Source: Chryseobacterium daecheongense (lineage in GTDB: Bacteria > Bacteroidota > Bacteroidia > Flavobacteriales > Weeksellaceae). Taken from it: a stretch of DNA of 64,000 nt. Shown here one piece after another: positions 35,246 to 44,328 of the stretch. Position 1 is the first letter of the stretch. Each line of letters starts with the position of its first letter. Location of the stretch: the NCBI GenBank assembly GCA_027920525.1, contig CP115858.1, positions 3,162,001-3,226,000 of the forward strand, read 5' to 3'. The notes below the pieces were generated by a model that was not told the origin of the DNA, made no database searches, and saw nothing but the letters and a program-made list of their open reading frames with translations. The translations under genes were made by a program, and so were the position numbers.

Positions 35246-36466
35246 ATGTTTGACATTCAAGAAATAAGAAGTCAGTTTCCTATATTAGATCAGGAGGTCA
35301 ACGGTAAGCCTCTGGTTTATCTGGATAATGCAGCGACATCACAAAAACCAAACTCCGTTTTAGAGGTTTGGAACCAATACTATACAGAAATTAATGCAAA
35401 TGTTCACAGAGGGATTCATACTTTAAGTCAGCTTGCTACTGAAGAAATGGAGCTTTCGCGAAGAAAGATACAGAAATTTATTAATGCAAAGCATGATTTT
35501 GAGGTGATCTTTACAAAGGGAACAACGGAAGGGTTAAACCTCATCGCTTATATTCTTACCGGAAAGCTGAAAAAAGATGATGAGATCATTATTTCATATT
35601 TAGAACATCATTCTAATATTGTTCCATGGCAGTTGCTATGTGAAAGAACAGGTGCAAAGCTTCGTGTGATTCCGATTGATAACAATGGTATTTTACAGCT
35701 TGATTATTTGGATCAGTATCTAAGCGAGAAAACTAAAGTTGTTGCCGTAAACCAGGTTTCAAATGCATTGGGGGTTGTAAATCCTATTGAGGAGATTATC
35801 TCAAGGACCAGAAGGAATTCCGATGCTTATATCGTTATTGATGGTGCGCAGTCTGCTCCTCATTTCAGAATTGATGTGCAGGCAATGGATTGTGATTTCT
35901 TTGTATTTTCGGGGCATAAAATGTACGCTCCAATGGGAACCGGAATCCTGTATGGGAAAGAACATATTTTAGATTCTTTGCCACCGTTTCATGGAGGAGG
36001 GGAAATGATTGCCACATGCTCATTCGATGGAACGACCTATGCCGGATTGCCATTTAAGTATGAAGCAGGAACGCCAAATGTCGGAGGTAATATAGCATTA
36101 GGAGCGGCAGTAGATTTTATCGAAAAAGTAGGACACGAAAATCTTCAGAGACATGAGAATGCTTTGTTGGAATATGCTCAAAGACAGCTTTTAGAGATTG
36201 AAGGTCTTAAAGTCTATGGAGAAAAGGCCAGAAGAACGGGCGTTGTTTCCTTTAATTTAGAAGGCGTAGGAATATCTTCCGATGTAGGAATGATTCTGGA
36301 TAAGATGGGTGTAGCTGTAAGGACAGGGCATCACTGCACGCAACCTATAATGGATTTCTTTAATATTGCAGGAACTGTAAGAGCAAGTTTTGCAGTATAC
36401 AATACTTTTCAGGAAATTGATCTTCTTGTAGAAGGAGTAAAAAAGGCCAAAAGAATGTTAAGTTAA
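35246..36466 (+). CDS. sufS: Cysteine desulfurase SufS
   Basis: PLP-dependent cysteine desulfurase of group II, 406 residues. It supplies sulfur to SufBCD. Visible: LDNAATSQKPNSVLEVWNQ, HRGIHTLSQLATE, PLP lysine Lys225 in FSGHKMYAP, and the active Cys364 in TGHHCTQPIMDFF. The lysine and cysteine positions and the TGHHC motif agree with SufS rather than IscS. It stands alone here, about 34 kb from the sufB fragment, with its own terminator, so the suf genes seem to be split or there is a second desulfurase outside the window. Confidence 0.95.
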   Translation: MFDIQEIRSQFPILDQEVNGKPLVYLDNAATSQKPNSVLEVWNQYYTEINANVHRGIHTLSQLATEEMELSRRKIQKFINAKHDFEVIFTKGTTEGLNLIAYILTGKLKKDDEIIISYLEHHSNIVPWQLLCERTGAKLRVIPIDNNGILQLDYLDQYLSEKTKVVAVNQVSNALGVVNPIEEIISRTRRNSDAYIVIDGAQSAPHFRIDVQAMDCDFFVFSGHKMYAPMGTGILYGKEHILDSLPPFHGGGEMIATCSFDGTTYAGLPFKYEAGTPNVGGNIALGAAVDFIEKVGHENLQRHENALLEYAQRQLLEIEGLKVYGEKARRTGVVSFNLEGVGISSDVGMILDKMGVAVRTGHHCTQPIMDFFNIAGTVRASFAVYNTFQEIDLLVEGVKKAKRMLS

Positions 36467-36482
36467 TCGAAATAAAAGAAAT

Positions 36483-36510
36483 AAAAAAGCAGTTGTAAAA
36501 CTGCTTTTTT
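36483..36510. terminator. Bidirectional terminator between sufS and the small peptide gene
   Basis: Stem AAAAAAGCAGTT / AACTGCTTTTTT with a 4-base loop. Located 16 bases after the sufS stop and 10 bases after the stop of the peptide gene on the other strand. Confidence 0.9.
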
Positions 36511-36520
36511 TATAGGTTTA

Positions 36521-36646
36521 TTATTCCCAAGGAACGCAGTAACATCTTCCTTGTATAATAACCTGGTAATATCCGTAGGCGCATTCCAGGCATATTTCGC
36601 CGCCGGCATATATAGCCTTCATTGTTTCTTTGTTTAATTTTTTCAT
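36521..36646 (-). CDS. Double-glycine leader peptide, Cys-rich (bacteriocin-like)
   Basis: A 41-residue frame. Leader: MKKLNKETMKAIYAGG, with the pattern LN.ET.K.I..GG of double-glycine leaders that C39 peptidase transporters cut after GG (residue 16). Mature part: EICLECAYGYYQVIIQG, then RCYCVPWE, with four cysteines at 19, 22, 35 and 37 (CxxC and CxC), enough for two disulfides or a metal site. It ends 10 bases before a bidirectional terminator. Such peptides in Chryseobacterium are often named bacteriocin-like, mainly by leader. No transporter, immunity or modification gene is next to it. The flanking DNA upstream is very AT-rich. Function unknown; coding status well supported. Confidence 0.75.
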   Translation of the reverse strand: MKKLNKETMKAIYAGGEICLECAYGYYQVIIQGRCYCVPWE

Positions 36647-36809
36647 GTTATTTGATTTTTAAAGTGTTAGAAGTTAAATATAATCATAAATTCAAGTAAA
36701 ACTCTTATATTTTTTTGTGTTTAATTTTCATAAAAAATAATTATTGTGTTAAATTTTACAATTATAATGATATTAATTATTAAATTTAATATAATAAATA
36801 AGATGCGTT
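36647..36809. other. AT-rich intergenic region
   Basis: Very AT-rich spacer between two divergent genes (peptide on -, T9SS protein on +). No consensus TAnnTTTG, but several near matches such as TATATTTA. It must hold both promoters. Confidence 0.4.
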
Positions 36810-37628
36810 ATGAAAAAATATTTACTTTCTTTTATTTTGGTGTGTGGAATATACAATGCCCAAGTGTTCTCTGAAAATTTTGATGGAAATGTTTTACCAT
36901 CCGGATGGACGACAAATAATCCCGATACTTCTTTTAATTGGGACGTAGGATCTGAAAATGGCTTCGCTACATTTCCCTCAGGTGCAGCTTTTTTTGATGA
37001 TGATAATGCAGGACCCTCAAGCATAAACTCCAATGCCAGGCTTGTGTCTCCTGTTATTAACCTATCGGCGGTTCAGAACCCTAAACTCTCATTTAAGTAT
37101 GCTAACATGATTTATGATGATGATTCAACGTTAAAAGTCGAGGTTTTTAACGGGACATCATGGGTACAGGTATTTACTTTTTCGGGGGATGCTGGTCAGT
37201 GGGATCTTGATTTTAATACATTTTTATATGTTGTTACAACCTATGAGCAAGCTACGGATATTGATCTTACGCCTTATGCCAATGCTAATTTTCAAATGAG
37301 ATTTGTATATGACGATGCAGGGGATTATTCTTACGGTGTTGTCGTAGATGATGTTGCCATTACTTCCGGAGCATTAGGTACTTCTGAGGTTTCATTTGCA
37401 GATAAGATGCAGGTATACCCTAATCCTGTGAAAGATTTTGTACATATTCAGTCTGGAAACTTAAGATTTGACTCTAAAATCACCGTGCTGGATTTAGCAG
37501 GCCGACAAGTTAAGAGCTTTACAGGATTGGCGGACGGATATAATCTTTCTGACTTGCCGAAAGGCAGCTATCTGATTCTGATAGATAATAAAAAGGAAAT
37601 TATCAGTAAGAAAATTATAAAAGAATAA
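36810..37628 (+). CDS. T9SS-secreted protein with choice-of-anchor J domain
   Basis: A 272-residue exported protein with a signal peptide (MKKYLLSFILVCGIYNAQ). A cleaved-adhesin/choice-of-anchor-J-like jelly roll fills about 20-190 (FSENFDGNVLPSGWTTNN, ARLVSPVINLSAVQNPKLSF, and YSYGVVVDDVAI). The type A sorting tail begins at about 205: MQVYPNPVKDFVHIQSG, ITVLDLAGRQVKSF, LSDLPKGSYLILI and ending KKIIKE. It resembles the cargo at 23437-24390 in layout. Several Asp-rich loops (FFDDDNAG and IYDDDSTL) may bind calcium. Ligand unknown. Confidence 0.9.
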   Translation: MKKYLLSFILVCGIYNAQVFSENFDGNVLPSGWTTNNPDTSFNWDVGSENGFATFPSGAAFFDDDNAGPSSINSNARLVSPVINLSAVQNPKLSFKYANMIYDDDSTLKVEVFNGTSWVQVFTFSGDAGQWDLDFNTFLYVVTTYEQATDIDLTPYANANFQMRFVYDDAGDYSYGVVVDDVAITSGALGTSEVSFADKMQVYPNPVKDFVHIQSGNLRFDSKITVLDLAGRQVKSFTGLADGYNLSDLPKGSYLILIDNKKEIISKKIIKE

Positions 37629-37637
37629 TCTCTGAAA

Positions 37638-37660
37638 TAGCCTCTTAAACAGGGGCTTTT
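37638..37660 (+). terminator. Terminator of the T9SS gene
   Basis: Stem AGCCTC / GGGGCT (one wobble pair), 7-base loop, T5. Confidence 0.65.
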
Positions 37661-37666
37661 TGTAAT

Positions 37667-37702
37667 AACAAATCCCTTTCAATAATTATTGAAAGGGATT
37701 TG
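37667..37702. terminator. Large palindrome, probable hem-operon terminator
   Basis: A perfect 36-base palindrome (ACAAATCCCTTTCAATAA and its complement), 24 bases after the hemE stop on the minus strand. Its T-tract is weak on both sides, so it may be a hairpin with another role. Confidence 0.6.
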
Positions 37703-37726
37703 TTTTATATCTGAGTCGTGAAACTA

Positions 37727-38752
37727 TTAAGGTTTCCAGTCTACAACAGCTCTGATAAAGGCTTCTGCGTTCTCCAGTGGAATGTTTGGCAGAATTCCGT
37801 GACCTAAATTAGCAATATAGCGATCTTTTCCAAATCGATGAATCATCTCGTTTACCATCTTTTTTATGGTTTCAGGGGTTGAATGCAATCGGGCCGGATC
37901 AAAGTTCCCTTGAAGGGTCATTGTATGATTGGTTAAAGTTCTTGCAAACTCAGGTTTTATTGTCCAATCTACTCCAAGAGCTGAGGCCTTGGACATTGTC
38001 ATTTCTTCCAGGGCAAACCAGCATCCTTTTCCAAATACAACCACGTGGGTCAATGGGCTTAAAGCTTCCACGATCTGATTGATGTATTGCCATGAAAATT
38101 CCTGATAATCATCTGGAGAGAGCATTCCTCCCCAGGAATCGAAAATCTGCACTGCTGATACTCCTTTTTCTACTTTTCTCTTTAAATAGGCAATGGTAGT
38201 ATCTGTAATTTTTTGAAGAAGCAAATGGGCTGCTTCCGGTTGCTGAAAACAGAATGATTTGGCAATATCAAAAGCTTTACTTCCTTTTCCTTCCACACAA
38301 TAGCAAAGGATAGTCCATGGAGATCCTGCAAAACCGATCAACGGGATTTCGTTATCTAATTTTAATAAGGTTAATTCTATGGCATCAAAAACGTATCCTA
38401 AAGTATCATTCACATCGGGAACCACAACATTCTGAACCTGCTCCATTGTTCTGATGGGAGTGTCTAGCCATGGGCCCACTGATTCCTTCATTTTAAAGTC
38501 GATTCCCATTGCTTGTGGCACTACTAAAATGTCAGAAAACAAAATAGCAGCATCCAGCGGATATCTACGGATCGGCTGTACGGTAATTTCAGAAGCGAGT
38601 TCAGGAGTTTGACATCTTGTAAAGAAATCATATTTATCTCTTAATGCAATGAATTCCGGCAGGTATCTTCCGGCCTGTCTCATCATCCACACAGGAGGTC
38701 TTTCTACGGTCTCTCCGCGAAGGGCTTTTAAATATAGGTCGTTCTTAATCAT
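37727..38752 (-). CDS. hemE: Uroporphyrinogen decarboxylase
   Basis: Decarboxylates the four acetate side chains of uroporphyrinogen III to give coproporphyrinogen III, in the haem pathway. 341 residues. Signature [16 protein letters not shown] near residues 20-35; [12 protein letters not shown], and [18 protein letters not shown] near the C-terminus is conserved. It is the last gene of the hemA-hemC-hemD-hemE cluster, 41 bases after hemD. The palindrome after it may end the transcript. Confidence 0.97.
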   Translation of the reverse strand: MIKNDLYLKALRGETVERPPVWMMRQAGRYLPEFIALRDKYDFFTRCQTPELASEITVQPIRRYPLDAAILFSDILVVPQAMGIDFKMKESVGPWLDTPIRTMEQVQNVVVPDVNDTLGYVFDAIELTLLKLDNEIPLIGFAGSPWTILCYCVEGKGSKAFDIAKSFCFQQPEAAHLLLQKITDTTIAYLKRKVEKGVSAVQIFDSWGGMLSPDDYQEFSWQYINQIVEALSPLTHVVVFGKGCWFALEEMTMSKASALGVDWTIKPEFARTLTNHTMTLQGNFDPARLHSTPETIKKMVNEMIHRFGKDRYIANLGHGILPNIPLENAEAFIRAVVDWKP

Positions 38753-38793
38753 AATTTATTTAAATCTGCAGTAAAATTGATAGCGCAAATTTG

Positions 38794-39477
38794 CTACAGG
38801 TTGTTCTTACTTTCTCTTCTGATCATTTCTAAAATGGAAACCAGAGTATTACCTTCTGAAGTGAAAATTTTTTCCCGGGTATACTTTTTTATTTCATTGG
38901 AGGTTGTTTCTCCAATAGAAAACAGTTTCGTATGATCTAATGAATTTCGCTTTGCAAAACTACGAACTCCACTTGGACTGAAAAAGACTATGCCATAATA
39001 TTTTTCAGATATTAACGGATTGATCTCTTCGGTATTATAAACCGTTATCTTTCTGTACTTGATATTTTGTAATGGCAGTTCATTGTCCAGAACATCAATG
39101 GCCAGGTTTCCACAAAAATGCAGGAATTGTTCATGTGGACAATGCCCAATGATAAATTCTGAAAGTGCTTCTGCATTTTTCAGAACCTTAAAGGTGCCAA
39201 ACCCATATTTTCGGAGGATTCTTTTTGTTTTTTCCCCGACGCAATAAATCTTGTTGTAATTTTTTGTCGTAAAATCCTCATTAGGTCTGAACTGATTTTC
39301 GAAAAAAGAAGTCACTCCGTTGGCACTTGTGAAAATAAGTGAGTAATTTTTTAAATCGAATGGTTTAACACGAATCGGAGTTGTTTTAATTACCTCAATA
39401 CAATCAACCCCAATGTCATCTCCTAATTCTTTGGATAAAACAGAGGGGTCTATATTTTTGGTAAATAAGATTTTCAT
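38794..39477 (-). CDS. hemD: Uroporphyrinogen-III synthase
   Basis: Cyclises hydroxymethylbilane with inversion of ring D. The 227-residue protein is poorly conserved, as usual for HemD, but it shows the two-domain pattern: LIFTSANGVTSFFE, KIYCVGEKTKRILRKYG, GIVFFSPSGVRSFAKR and LFSIGETTSNEIKKY. Its place between hemC and hemE supports the call. Spacing is 35 bases to hemC and 41 to hemE. Confidence 0.9.
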   Translation of the reverse strand: MKILFTKNIDPSVLSKELGDDIGVDCIEVIKTTPIRVKPFDLKNYSLIFTSANGVTSFFENQFRPNEDFTTKNYNKIYCVGEKTKRILRKYGFGTFKVLKNAEALSEFIIGHCPHEQFLHFCGNLAIDVLDNELPLQNIKYRKITVYNTEEINPLISEKYYGIVFFSPSGVRSFAKRNSLDHTKLFSIGETTSNEIKKYTREKIFTSEGNTLVSILEMIRRESKNNL

Positions 39478-39512
39478 TTGAGATAAAATTGATTGCCGGC
39501 AAAAGCCTGAAT

Positions 39513-40421
39513 TTATATCTGGCTCTTTATTTCGGCCATTAATTCCTTGCCTCCGTTTTCGAGTACTATTTTTGCATATTTTTCTCCGAAATTTTCACTC
39601 TCATTATATGTGAAATTTTCGTCCGTTGCGATGCAGTTTTTTCCGTCCAGTGAGCAAAGTGCTGCTTTAAAGCGGATCTGGTCATCAAATATTTCAGCAA
39701 AGGCTCCGATGGGTGCAGTACATCCTCCTTCAAGGGTACTAAGGAAATTTCTTTCAATCTCAACGCAGATTTGTGTGGGTTTATGATTAATCTGACGTAC
39801 TATTTCATTGATTTCTTTTTTATCCGAATGTCCGGCAACTGCGATAACTCCCTGAGAAGGCGCTGGGATCATTAAAGGAAGCATCTCGTAATCAATGTCC
39901 ATTTTCATTCTTTTGATGCCTGCTAAAGATAATATAGTGGCATCAAAATCCTGTTCTTCCAATTTTTGAAGGCGTGTCTGTATATTTCCACGAATATCGG
40001 AGAAAGTTGCTTCCGGATAATATTTCAGCCAAAACGCTCTTCTTCTCAAGCTGCTTGTTGCTAACTTAAGTTCATGAAACTCTTTATTTTTTGCTGATTC
40101 TTTTCTTATTAAAACATCCTGCGGATAATCTCTTTCCAGATATGCGATAAGTTCTGTATGTTGGGGAAGTTTTGTAGGGACATCTTTCAGAGAGTGTACA
40201 GCAATATCTATTTCATCATTTAATAATGCGGTATCCAGATCTCTGGTAAAAACGCCTGTAATCCCTAAAGCGTAAAGAGGTTGATTAAGATTTTTATCAC
40301 CCGAAGAAAGGATGGGCATGATCTCAGTCGTGTAATTATTATTTTGCAGATACCTTGCGACCTCTCTCGCCTGCCAAAGAGCAAGTGCTGAGTTTCTTGT
40401 TCCTATTCTAATGCTTTTCAT
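39513..40421 (-). CDS. hemC: Hydroxymethylbilane synthase (porphobilinogen deaminase)
   Basis: Polymerises four porphobilinogens. Start chosen at ATG 40421 (MKSIRIGTRNSALALWQ), giving 302 residues; an in-frame TTG at 40445 would add eight unlikely residues. The ATG overlaps the last 14 bases of hemA, so translation is coupled. Key features: GTRNSALALWQA, HSLKDVPTKLP, ATSSLRRRAF, IRGNIQTRL and the dipyrromethane-bearing Cys234 in LEGGCTAPIGA. Secure. Confidence 0.96.
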   Translation of the reverse strand: MKSIRIGTRNSALALWQAREVARYLQNNNYTTEIMPILSSGDKNLNQPLYALGITGVFTRDLDTALLNDEIDIAVHSLKDVPTKLPQHTELIAYLERDYPQDVLIRKESAKNKEFHELKLATSSLRRRAFWLKYYPEATFSDIRGNIQTRLQKLEEQDFDATILSLAGIKRMKMDIDYEMLPLMIPAPSQGVIAVAGHSDKKEINEIVRQINHKPTQICVEIERNFLSTLEGGCTAPIGAFAEIFDDQIRFKAALCSLDGKNCIATDENFTYNESENFGEKYAKIVLENGGKELMAEIKSQI

Positions 40422-41682
40422 TGAATTCGTTGTTTGGTTGTTCAACTAATATTTCGTGCATTAATTTACTAATTTCTTCGGCTTTTAAAGGGTTATCTAT
40501 GATGTATTTTGCAAAACGGCTGGTAATTTTCTGAATCATCTTTTCAGAAAGTGCCATATCGTCTACATTGATGTATTTATTTTTTCTGTAGAACTGATGC
40601 ATTTCATTACGCTCCATATTTTTCAGGACCGCTTTGAAATGATGAATGTTGGGAGCGAGTTTTCTTTTTTTCTCCCACTCTATGAAGTCTTTAGACATTT
40701 CCTTGATGATCTGTTCTGCTTTTGGAATTTCTTTTTCTCTTTGCTGGATTGTTTCCTGAATTTGTTTTGATAATTCATCCACATCGATCAAGGTTACATT
40801 TTTATTATCCGTAACATTTTTTTCAACATTGTGGGGAATGGAAAGATCAATGACCAAAGTTTCTTTTCCGTTTGGAAAATGTGAAGCGTTTACAATAGGA
40901 TGTTTTGCCCCTGTTGCCACAATCAGAATGTCTGTATTTTTCAGTTCTTTATCGAAGTCTGCATAATCAACGTGAGGAATGGTGTATTTCTGAGAAATCT
41001 TTTCAGCTTTCTCCTGGGTTCTGTTGGTGATTTTTATTTTAGGCTGATAAACGTGCTTTACAAGATTCTCAACCGTATTTTGTCCGATTTCACCCACTCC
41101 TAAAAGCAGAATATTTTTCTCGGTAATCCTTTTTTGATTATTCAGAATGTAATGAACAGCGGCATAAGAAACTGAAGCGGCCCCATTGGATATCCCGGTT
41201 TCATTTTTAATTCTTTTTGAAATCTGGATCGCCGAGTTGATCGCTCTTTCCAAATAAGGATTAGAGTTCTTTCTTTCTTTTTTAAAACGGCTGTATGCTT
41301 TTTTGATCTGCCCGATAATCTCAAAATCCCCGATGATCTGGCTTTCAAGACCTGCGGCAACCCTGAACAAATGAGTTAAAGCCTCCTCCTTGGTAAGGAT
41401 ATTGGCAAACTGCAAGAAATCAGTAATGTTAACCCCGATCGTTTTACAGTATTCTTCAGCAACCAAAAGATAGTTGGAAGTAGTGGTATATATTTCGGTC
41501 CTGTTGCAGGTAGAAACCACAAAGGCATCCCCTAAATTTTCATCGTGAATACGGGTAACGAAATTTTTTATGTTTTCATCAAAAAACGCAAATTTCCCTC
41601 GTGTTTCTCCATCTGCCTTTTCGTAGCTTATGGAAAGAACGGCGAAATTTGAAGTTTGATTTGTATGAGTGTTTTGTAACAT
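40408..41682 (-). CDS. hemA: Glutamyl-tRNA reductase
   Basis: Reduces Glu-tRNA to glutamate-1-semialdehyde, the first step of the C5 haem pathway. I use the ATG at 41682 (MLQNTHTNQTSNFAVLSISY, 424 residues), because the in-frame TTG at 41694 is the last part of the promoter -7 box (41692-41699). Active Cys59 in VVSTCNRTEIY; LESQIIGDFEIIGQIKKAY; the NADPH motif GVGEIGQNTVENL and the C-terminal dimerisation domain are all visible. First gene of the operon. The enzyme for the next step (hemL) is not in the window. Confidence 0.95.
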   Translation of the reverse strand: MLQNTHTNQTSNFAVLSISYEKADGETRGKFAFFDENIKNFVTRIHDENLGDAFVVSTCNRTEIYTTTSNYLLVAEEYCKTIGVNITDFLQFANILTKEEALTHLFRVAAGLESQIIGDFEIIGQIKKAYSRFKKERKNSNPYLERAINSAIQISKRIKNETGISNGAASVSYAAVHYILNNQKRITEKNILLLGVGEIGQNTVENLVKHVYQPKIKITNRTQEKAEKISQKYTIPHVDYADFDKELKNTDILIVATGAKHPIVNASHFPNGKETLVIDLSIPHNVEKNVTDNKNVTLIDVDELSKQIQETIQQREKEIPKAEQIIKEMSKDFIEWEKKRKLAPNIHHFKAVLKNMERNEMHQFYRKNKYINVDDMALSEKMIQKITSRFAKYIIDNPLKAEEISKLMHEILVEQPNNEFNEKH

Positions 41683-41691
41683 ATCCGGGGG

Positions 41692-41699
41692 CAAATTTA
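41692..41699 (-). promoter_or_regulatory. -7 element of the hem operon
   Basis: Minus-strand TAAATTTG, 9 bases before the hemA ATG, so the transcript would have a very short leader. No -33 TTG at the standard distance. Confidence 0.5.
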
Positions 41700-41891
41700 C
41701 GCTTTTTTTAATTAAACACTTTCTGAAATTGTGTATGATAATTATCGTGAAAAACTATAAATCCGTTACTGTTCTGAGTTTGGATTGATATTATAAGAAA
41801 TTAAATTGACCGTTAAAGAATTATTTCAAATTTTAATAAAATTTTAACCAAATTATATGCTTGCCAAATTTTATTGGTAGTGTTTAATTTA

Positions 41892-41899
41892 TATCTTTG
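41892..41899 (+). promoter_or_regulatory. -7 element of the mreB operon
   Basis: TATCTTTG, 23 bases before the mreB ATG. A TTG lies 15 bases upstream (41874-41876), shorter than the usual spacing. Confidence 0.5.
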
Positions 41900-41922
41900 T
41901 AAACTTAAATCAGAAGAAAAAT

Positions 41923-42948
41923 ATGAGTTTATTCGATATGTTTACGCAAGAAATTGCGATAGACTTGGGAACCGCTAACACACTTATCATCCATAATAAT
42001 AAAATTGTTATAGACCAGCCCTCAATTGTTGCAATTGAGCGATCTACTGGAAGGCCGATAGCTGTTGGTGAACAGGCTAAACATATGCAGGGGAAAACCC
42101 ATGAAGACATCAAAACAATTCGTCCTTTGAAAGATGGGGTTATTGCAGATTTTCATGCTTCTGAACATATGATCAAGGAGTTTATTAAAAAAATTCCTGG
42201 TATCAAAGGTAAATTCATTCAGCCTGCTTTAAGAATTGTAATCTGTATCCCTTCCGGAATTACGGAAGTGGAAAAAAGAGCGGTAAGAGACTCTGCACAA
42301 AAAGTAAATGCTAAGGAGGTAAGACTGATTTATGAACCAATGGCGGCTGCAATAGGAGTAGGAATTGATGTTCAAAAACCGGAAGGTAATATGATCATTG
42401 ATATAGGTGGAGGGACAACTGAAATTGCAGTAGTTGCTTTAGGAGGTATTGTTTGTGACAAGTCTGTGAAAATTGCAGGGGATGTATTCACGAATGATAT
42501 CGCTTATTTTCTGAGAACACATCACAACCTTTATATTGGTGAAAGAACAGCCGAGAGAGTGAAAATTGAAGTAGGGTCTGCTGTTGAAGATCTGGATGTG
42601 GATATTGAAGATATTCCGGTACAAGGTAGAGACCTTATCACAGGTAAACCAAAAGAAATCATGGTTGGGTATAAAGAGATTGCCCGCGCATTGGATAAAT
42701 CGATCATCAGAATTGAAGATGCCGTAATGGAAACTCTTTCTTTAACACCACCTGAACTGGCAGCTGATATTTATAAAACAGGTATTTATCTTGCAGGAGG
42801 AGGTGCATTGTTGAGAGGTCTTGCAGACAGATTACATAAGAAAACAGGTCTTCCTGTTTTTGTAGCTGAAGATCCGTTAAGAGCGGTTGTTCGCGGAACC
42901 GGGATTGCACTTAAGAATATGGATAAATTCAATTTCTTAATTAAATAA
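41923..42948 (+). CDS. mreB: Rod shape-determining protein MreB
   Basis: Actin-like filament protein, 341 residues. It directs lateral wall synthesis with MreC, MreD, PBP2 and RodA. Nucleotide-binding motifs: DLGTANTLI (phosphate 1), IIDIGGGTTEIAV (phosphate 2) and LAGGGALLRGLADRL (adenosine). First gene of a five-gene elongasome operon; mreC starts 26 bases after it. The family call is certain. Confidence 0.98.
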   Translation: MSLFDMFTQEIAIDLGTANTLIIHNNKIVIDQPSIVAIERSTGRPIAVGEQAKHMQGKTHEDIKTIRPLKDGVIADFHASEHMIKEFIKKIPGIKGKFIQPALRIVICIPSGITEVEKRAVRDSAQKVNAKEVRLIYEPMAAAIGVGIDVQKPEGNMIIDIGGGTTEIAVVALGGIVCDKSVKIAGDVFTNDIAYFLRTHHNLYIGERTAERVKIEVGSAVEDLDVDIEDIPVQGRDLITGKPKEIMVGYKEIARALDKSIIRIEDAVMETLSLTPPELAADIYKTGIYLAGGGALLRGLADRLHKKTGLPVFVAEDPLRAVVRGTGIALKNMDKFNFLIK

Positions 42949-42974
42949 TTTTAACTTTTACGAACACTATCTGA

Positions 42975-43829
42975 ATGGGATTTTTGCTGAGATTATTTTC
43001 GAAGAACGCTCTTTTTGTCTTCTTTATTTTCTTGCAAATTATTGCTCTGGTCCTTATATTTTCTAAAAATGCCATGCAAAAATCCTGGATTGCTGGTCAG
43101 TCCGCAGCGTTAAATTCCTGGGTTTCCGGTTATATTGATGAAGGGGTTTCTTATTTGAAGCTTAAGCAAATCAATGAAGATCTTGTTGCTCAGAATAAAG
43201 CTTTAATGATTGAACTGTATGGAAAGGATGGTGCTAAAAAGCCGATCTTCAGAAAAGTTCACGATACTTTAGGAGGTGGCCAGATCTACACCTTTGTGGA
43301 TGGCGAAATTGTTTTCAACAGTATTAACAGGAGAAATAATTATTTTACAATTAACCGTGGCCGCAGAGATGGGGTATTTCCTCAGATGGGAGTTATGGCT
43401 CCGAAGGGAATTGCAGGGATCGTTATAAATTCAACAGATAGTTATGCTTTGGTTCAGTCGGTTTTAAGTGTTAACCGTATCAGGATCAATGCTTCGTTAA
43501 AAAAATCTGGGTATTTTGGAACCTTAACATGGAACGGAGATAACTCTAGGGTAATGCATTTGGCAGATATCCCGAAATATGTAGCCCTGAAAATTGGAGA
43601 TACGATTGTTACCGATGGAAAATCAGCGATTTTTCCTAAAGGGGTAATGATTGGTACTGTGGCAGGATACTCAGTAGATAACAAAACCGGTTTCTGGGAT
43701 ATTTCAGTAGAACTCAGTGAGAAAATGGGTTCCCTGAATAAAGTGTATGTGGTAAAAAGCCTGAAGAAAGCTGAGGTTCAAAAAATCCAGGATACATTAC
43801 AGGCAGTAATAAAAAAGGAAAATGATTAG
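42975..43829 (+). CDS. mreC: Rod shape-determining protein MreC
   Basis: A 284-residue periplasmic scaffold with one transmembrane helix (about 12-32) and a coiled-coil region (about 55-75), then a beta-sandwich region (GKDGAKKPIF onward) including INRGRRDGVFPQMGVMAPKGIAGIV, typical of MreC. It links MreB to the PBP2/RodA complex. The end overlaps mreD by 8 bases. Confidence 0.95.
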   Translation: MGFLLRLFSKNALFVFFIFLQIIALVLIFSKNAMQKSWIAGQSAALNSWVSGYIDEGVSYLKLKQINEDLVAQNKALMIELYGKDGAKKPIFRKVHDTLGGGQIYTFVDGEIVFNSINRRNNYFTINRGRRDGVFPQMGVMAPKGIAGIVINSTDSYALVQSVLSVNRIRINASLKKSGYFGTLTWNGDNSRVMHLADIPKYVALKIGDTIVTDGKSAIFPKGVMIGTVAGYSVDNKTGFWDISVELSEKMGSLNKVYVVKSLKKAEVQKIQDTLQAVIKKEND

Positions 43830-44328
43830 CAGAACACTTTTTACGGATATATTAATCATGATCTTTCTTGTTGCATTACAGATTTTTGTATTGAACAGGA
43901 TCACTTTGTTCGGGAAGTATACTCCCGTGCTATATCCTGTATTTGTCATGTTTTATCCTTTTTTCAGAAATAAATTTCAATTTTTGGCATTGAGTTTTTT
44001 AATAGGACTTTCTATTGATGCCTTCTTATATTCATGGGGAATTAATGCACTGGCTACGACACTTATTGCGTATTTCAGAACATTGATCTTCAGGACGTCC
44101 ACTGATACGTCCACCGACTTCTTTTCTTTTCAATCTCTGCAATGGGGGCAGTTCTTACTTTTTCTATTTTCAAGTATTTTCCTGCACCAGCTTTTAGTAC
44201 AGTATATTGAGTTCTTTAAGTTCAGCAGATTTTTTGAAATATTGTTTAATGTGTTGGTAACAAGTGTAATTTCCTTTATATTTATAGTTGTTTACGCATT
44301 AATCTTTAAAATCAAACAAAAAGTTTGA
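43822..44328 (+). CDS. mreD: Rod shape-determining protein MreD
   Basis: A 168-residue membrane protein with about five transmembrane helices; sequence-poor but long enough for MreD. FLIGLSIDAFLYSWGINALA matches the family pattern. It starts within the last 8 bases of mreC and its stop shares four bases (TTGA) with the PBP2 start. Confidence 0.93.
   Translation: MISRTLFTDILIMIFLVALQIFVLNRITLFGKYTPVLYPVFVMFYPFFRNKFQFLALSFLIGLSIDAFLYSWGINALATTLIAYFRTLIFRTSTDTSTDFFSFQSLQWGQFLLFLFSSIFLHQLLVQYIEFFKFSRFFEILFNVLVTSVISFIFIVVYALIFKIKQKV

Noticed and set aside
41683..41694. TTG-started extension of hemA
   Set aside because: The TTG is the end of the TAAATTTG promoter box; ATG 41682 is the likely start.
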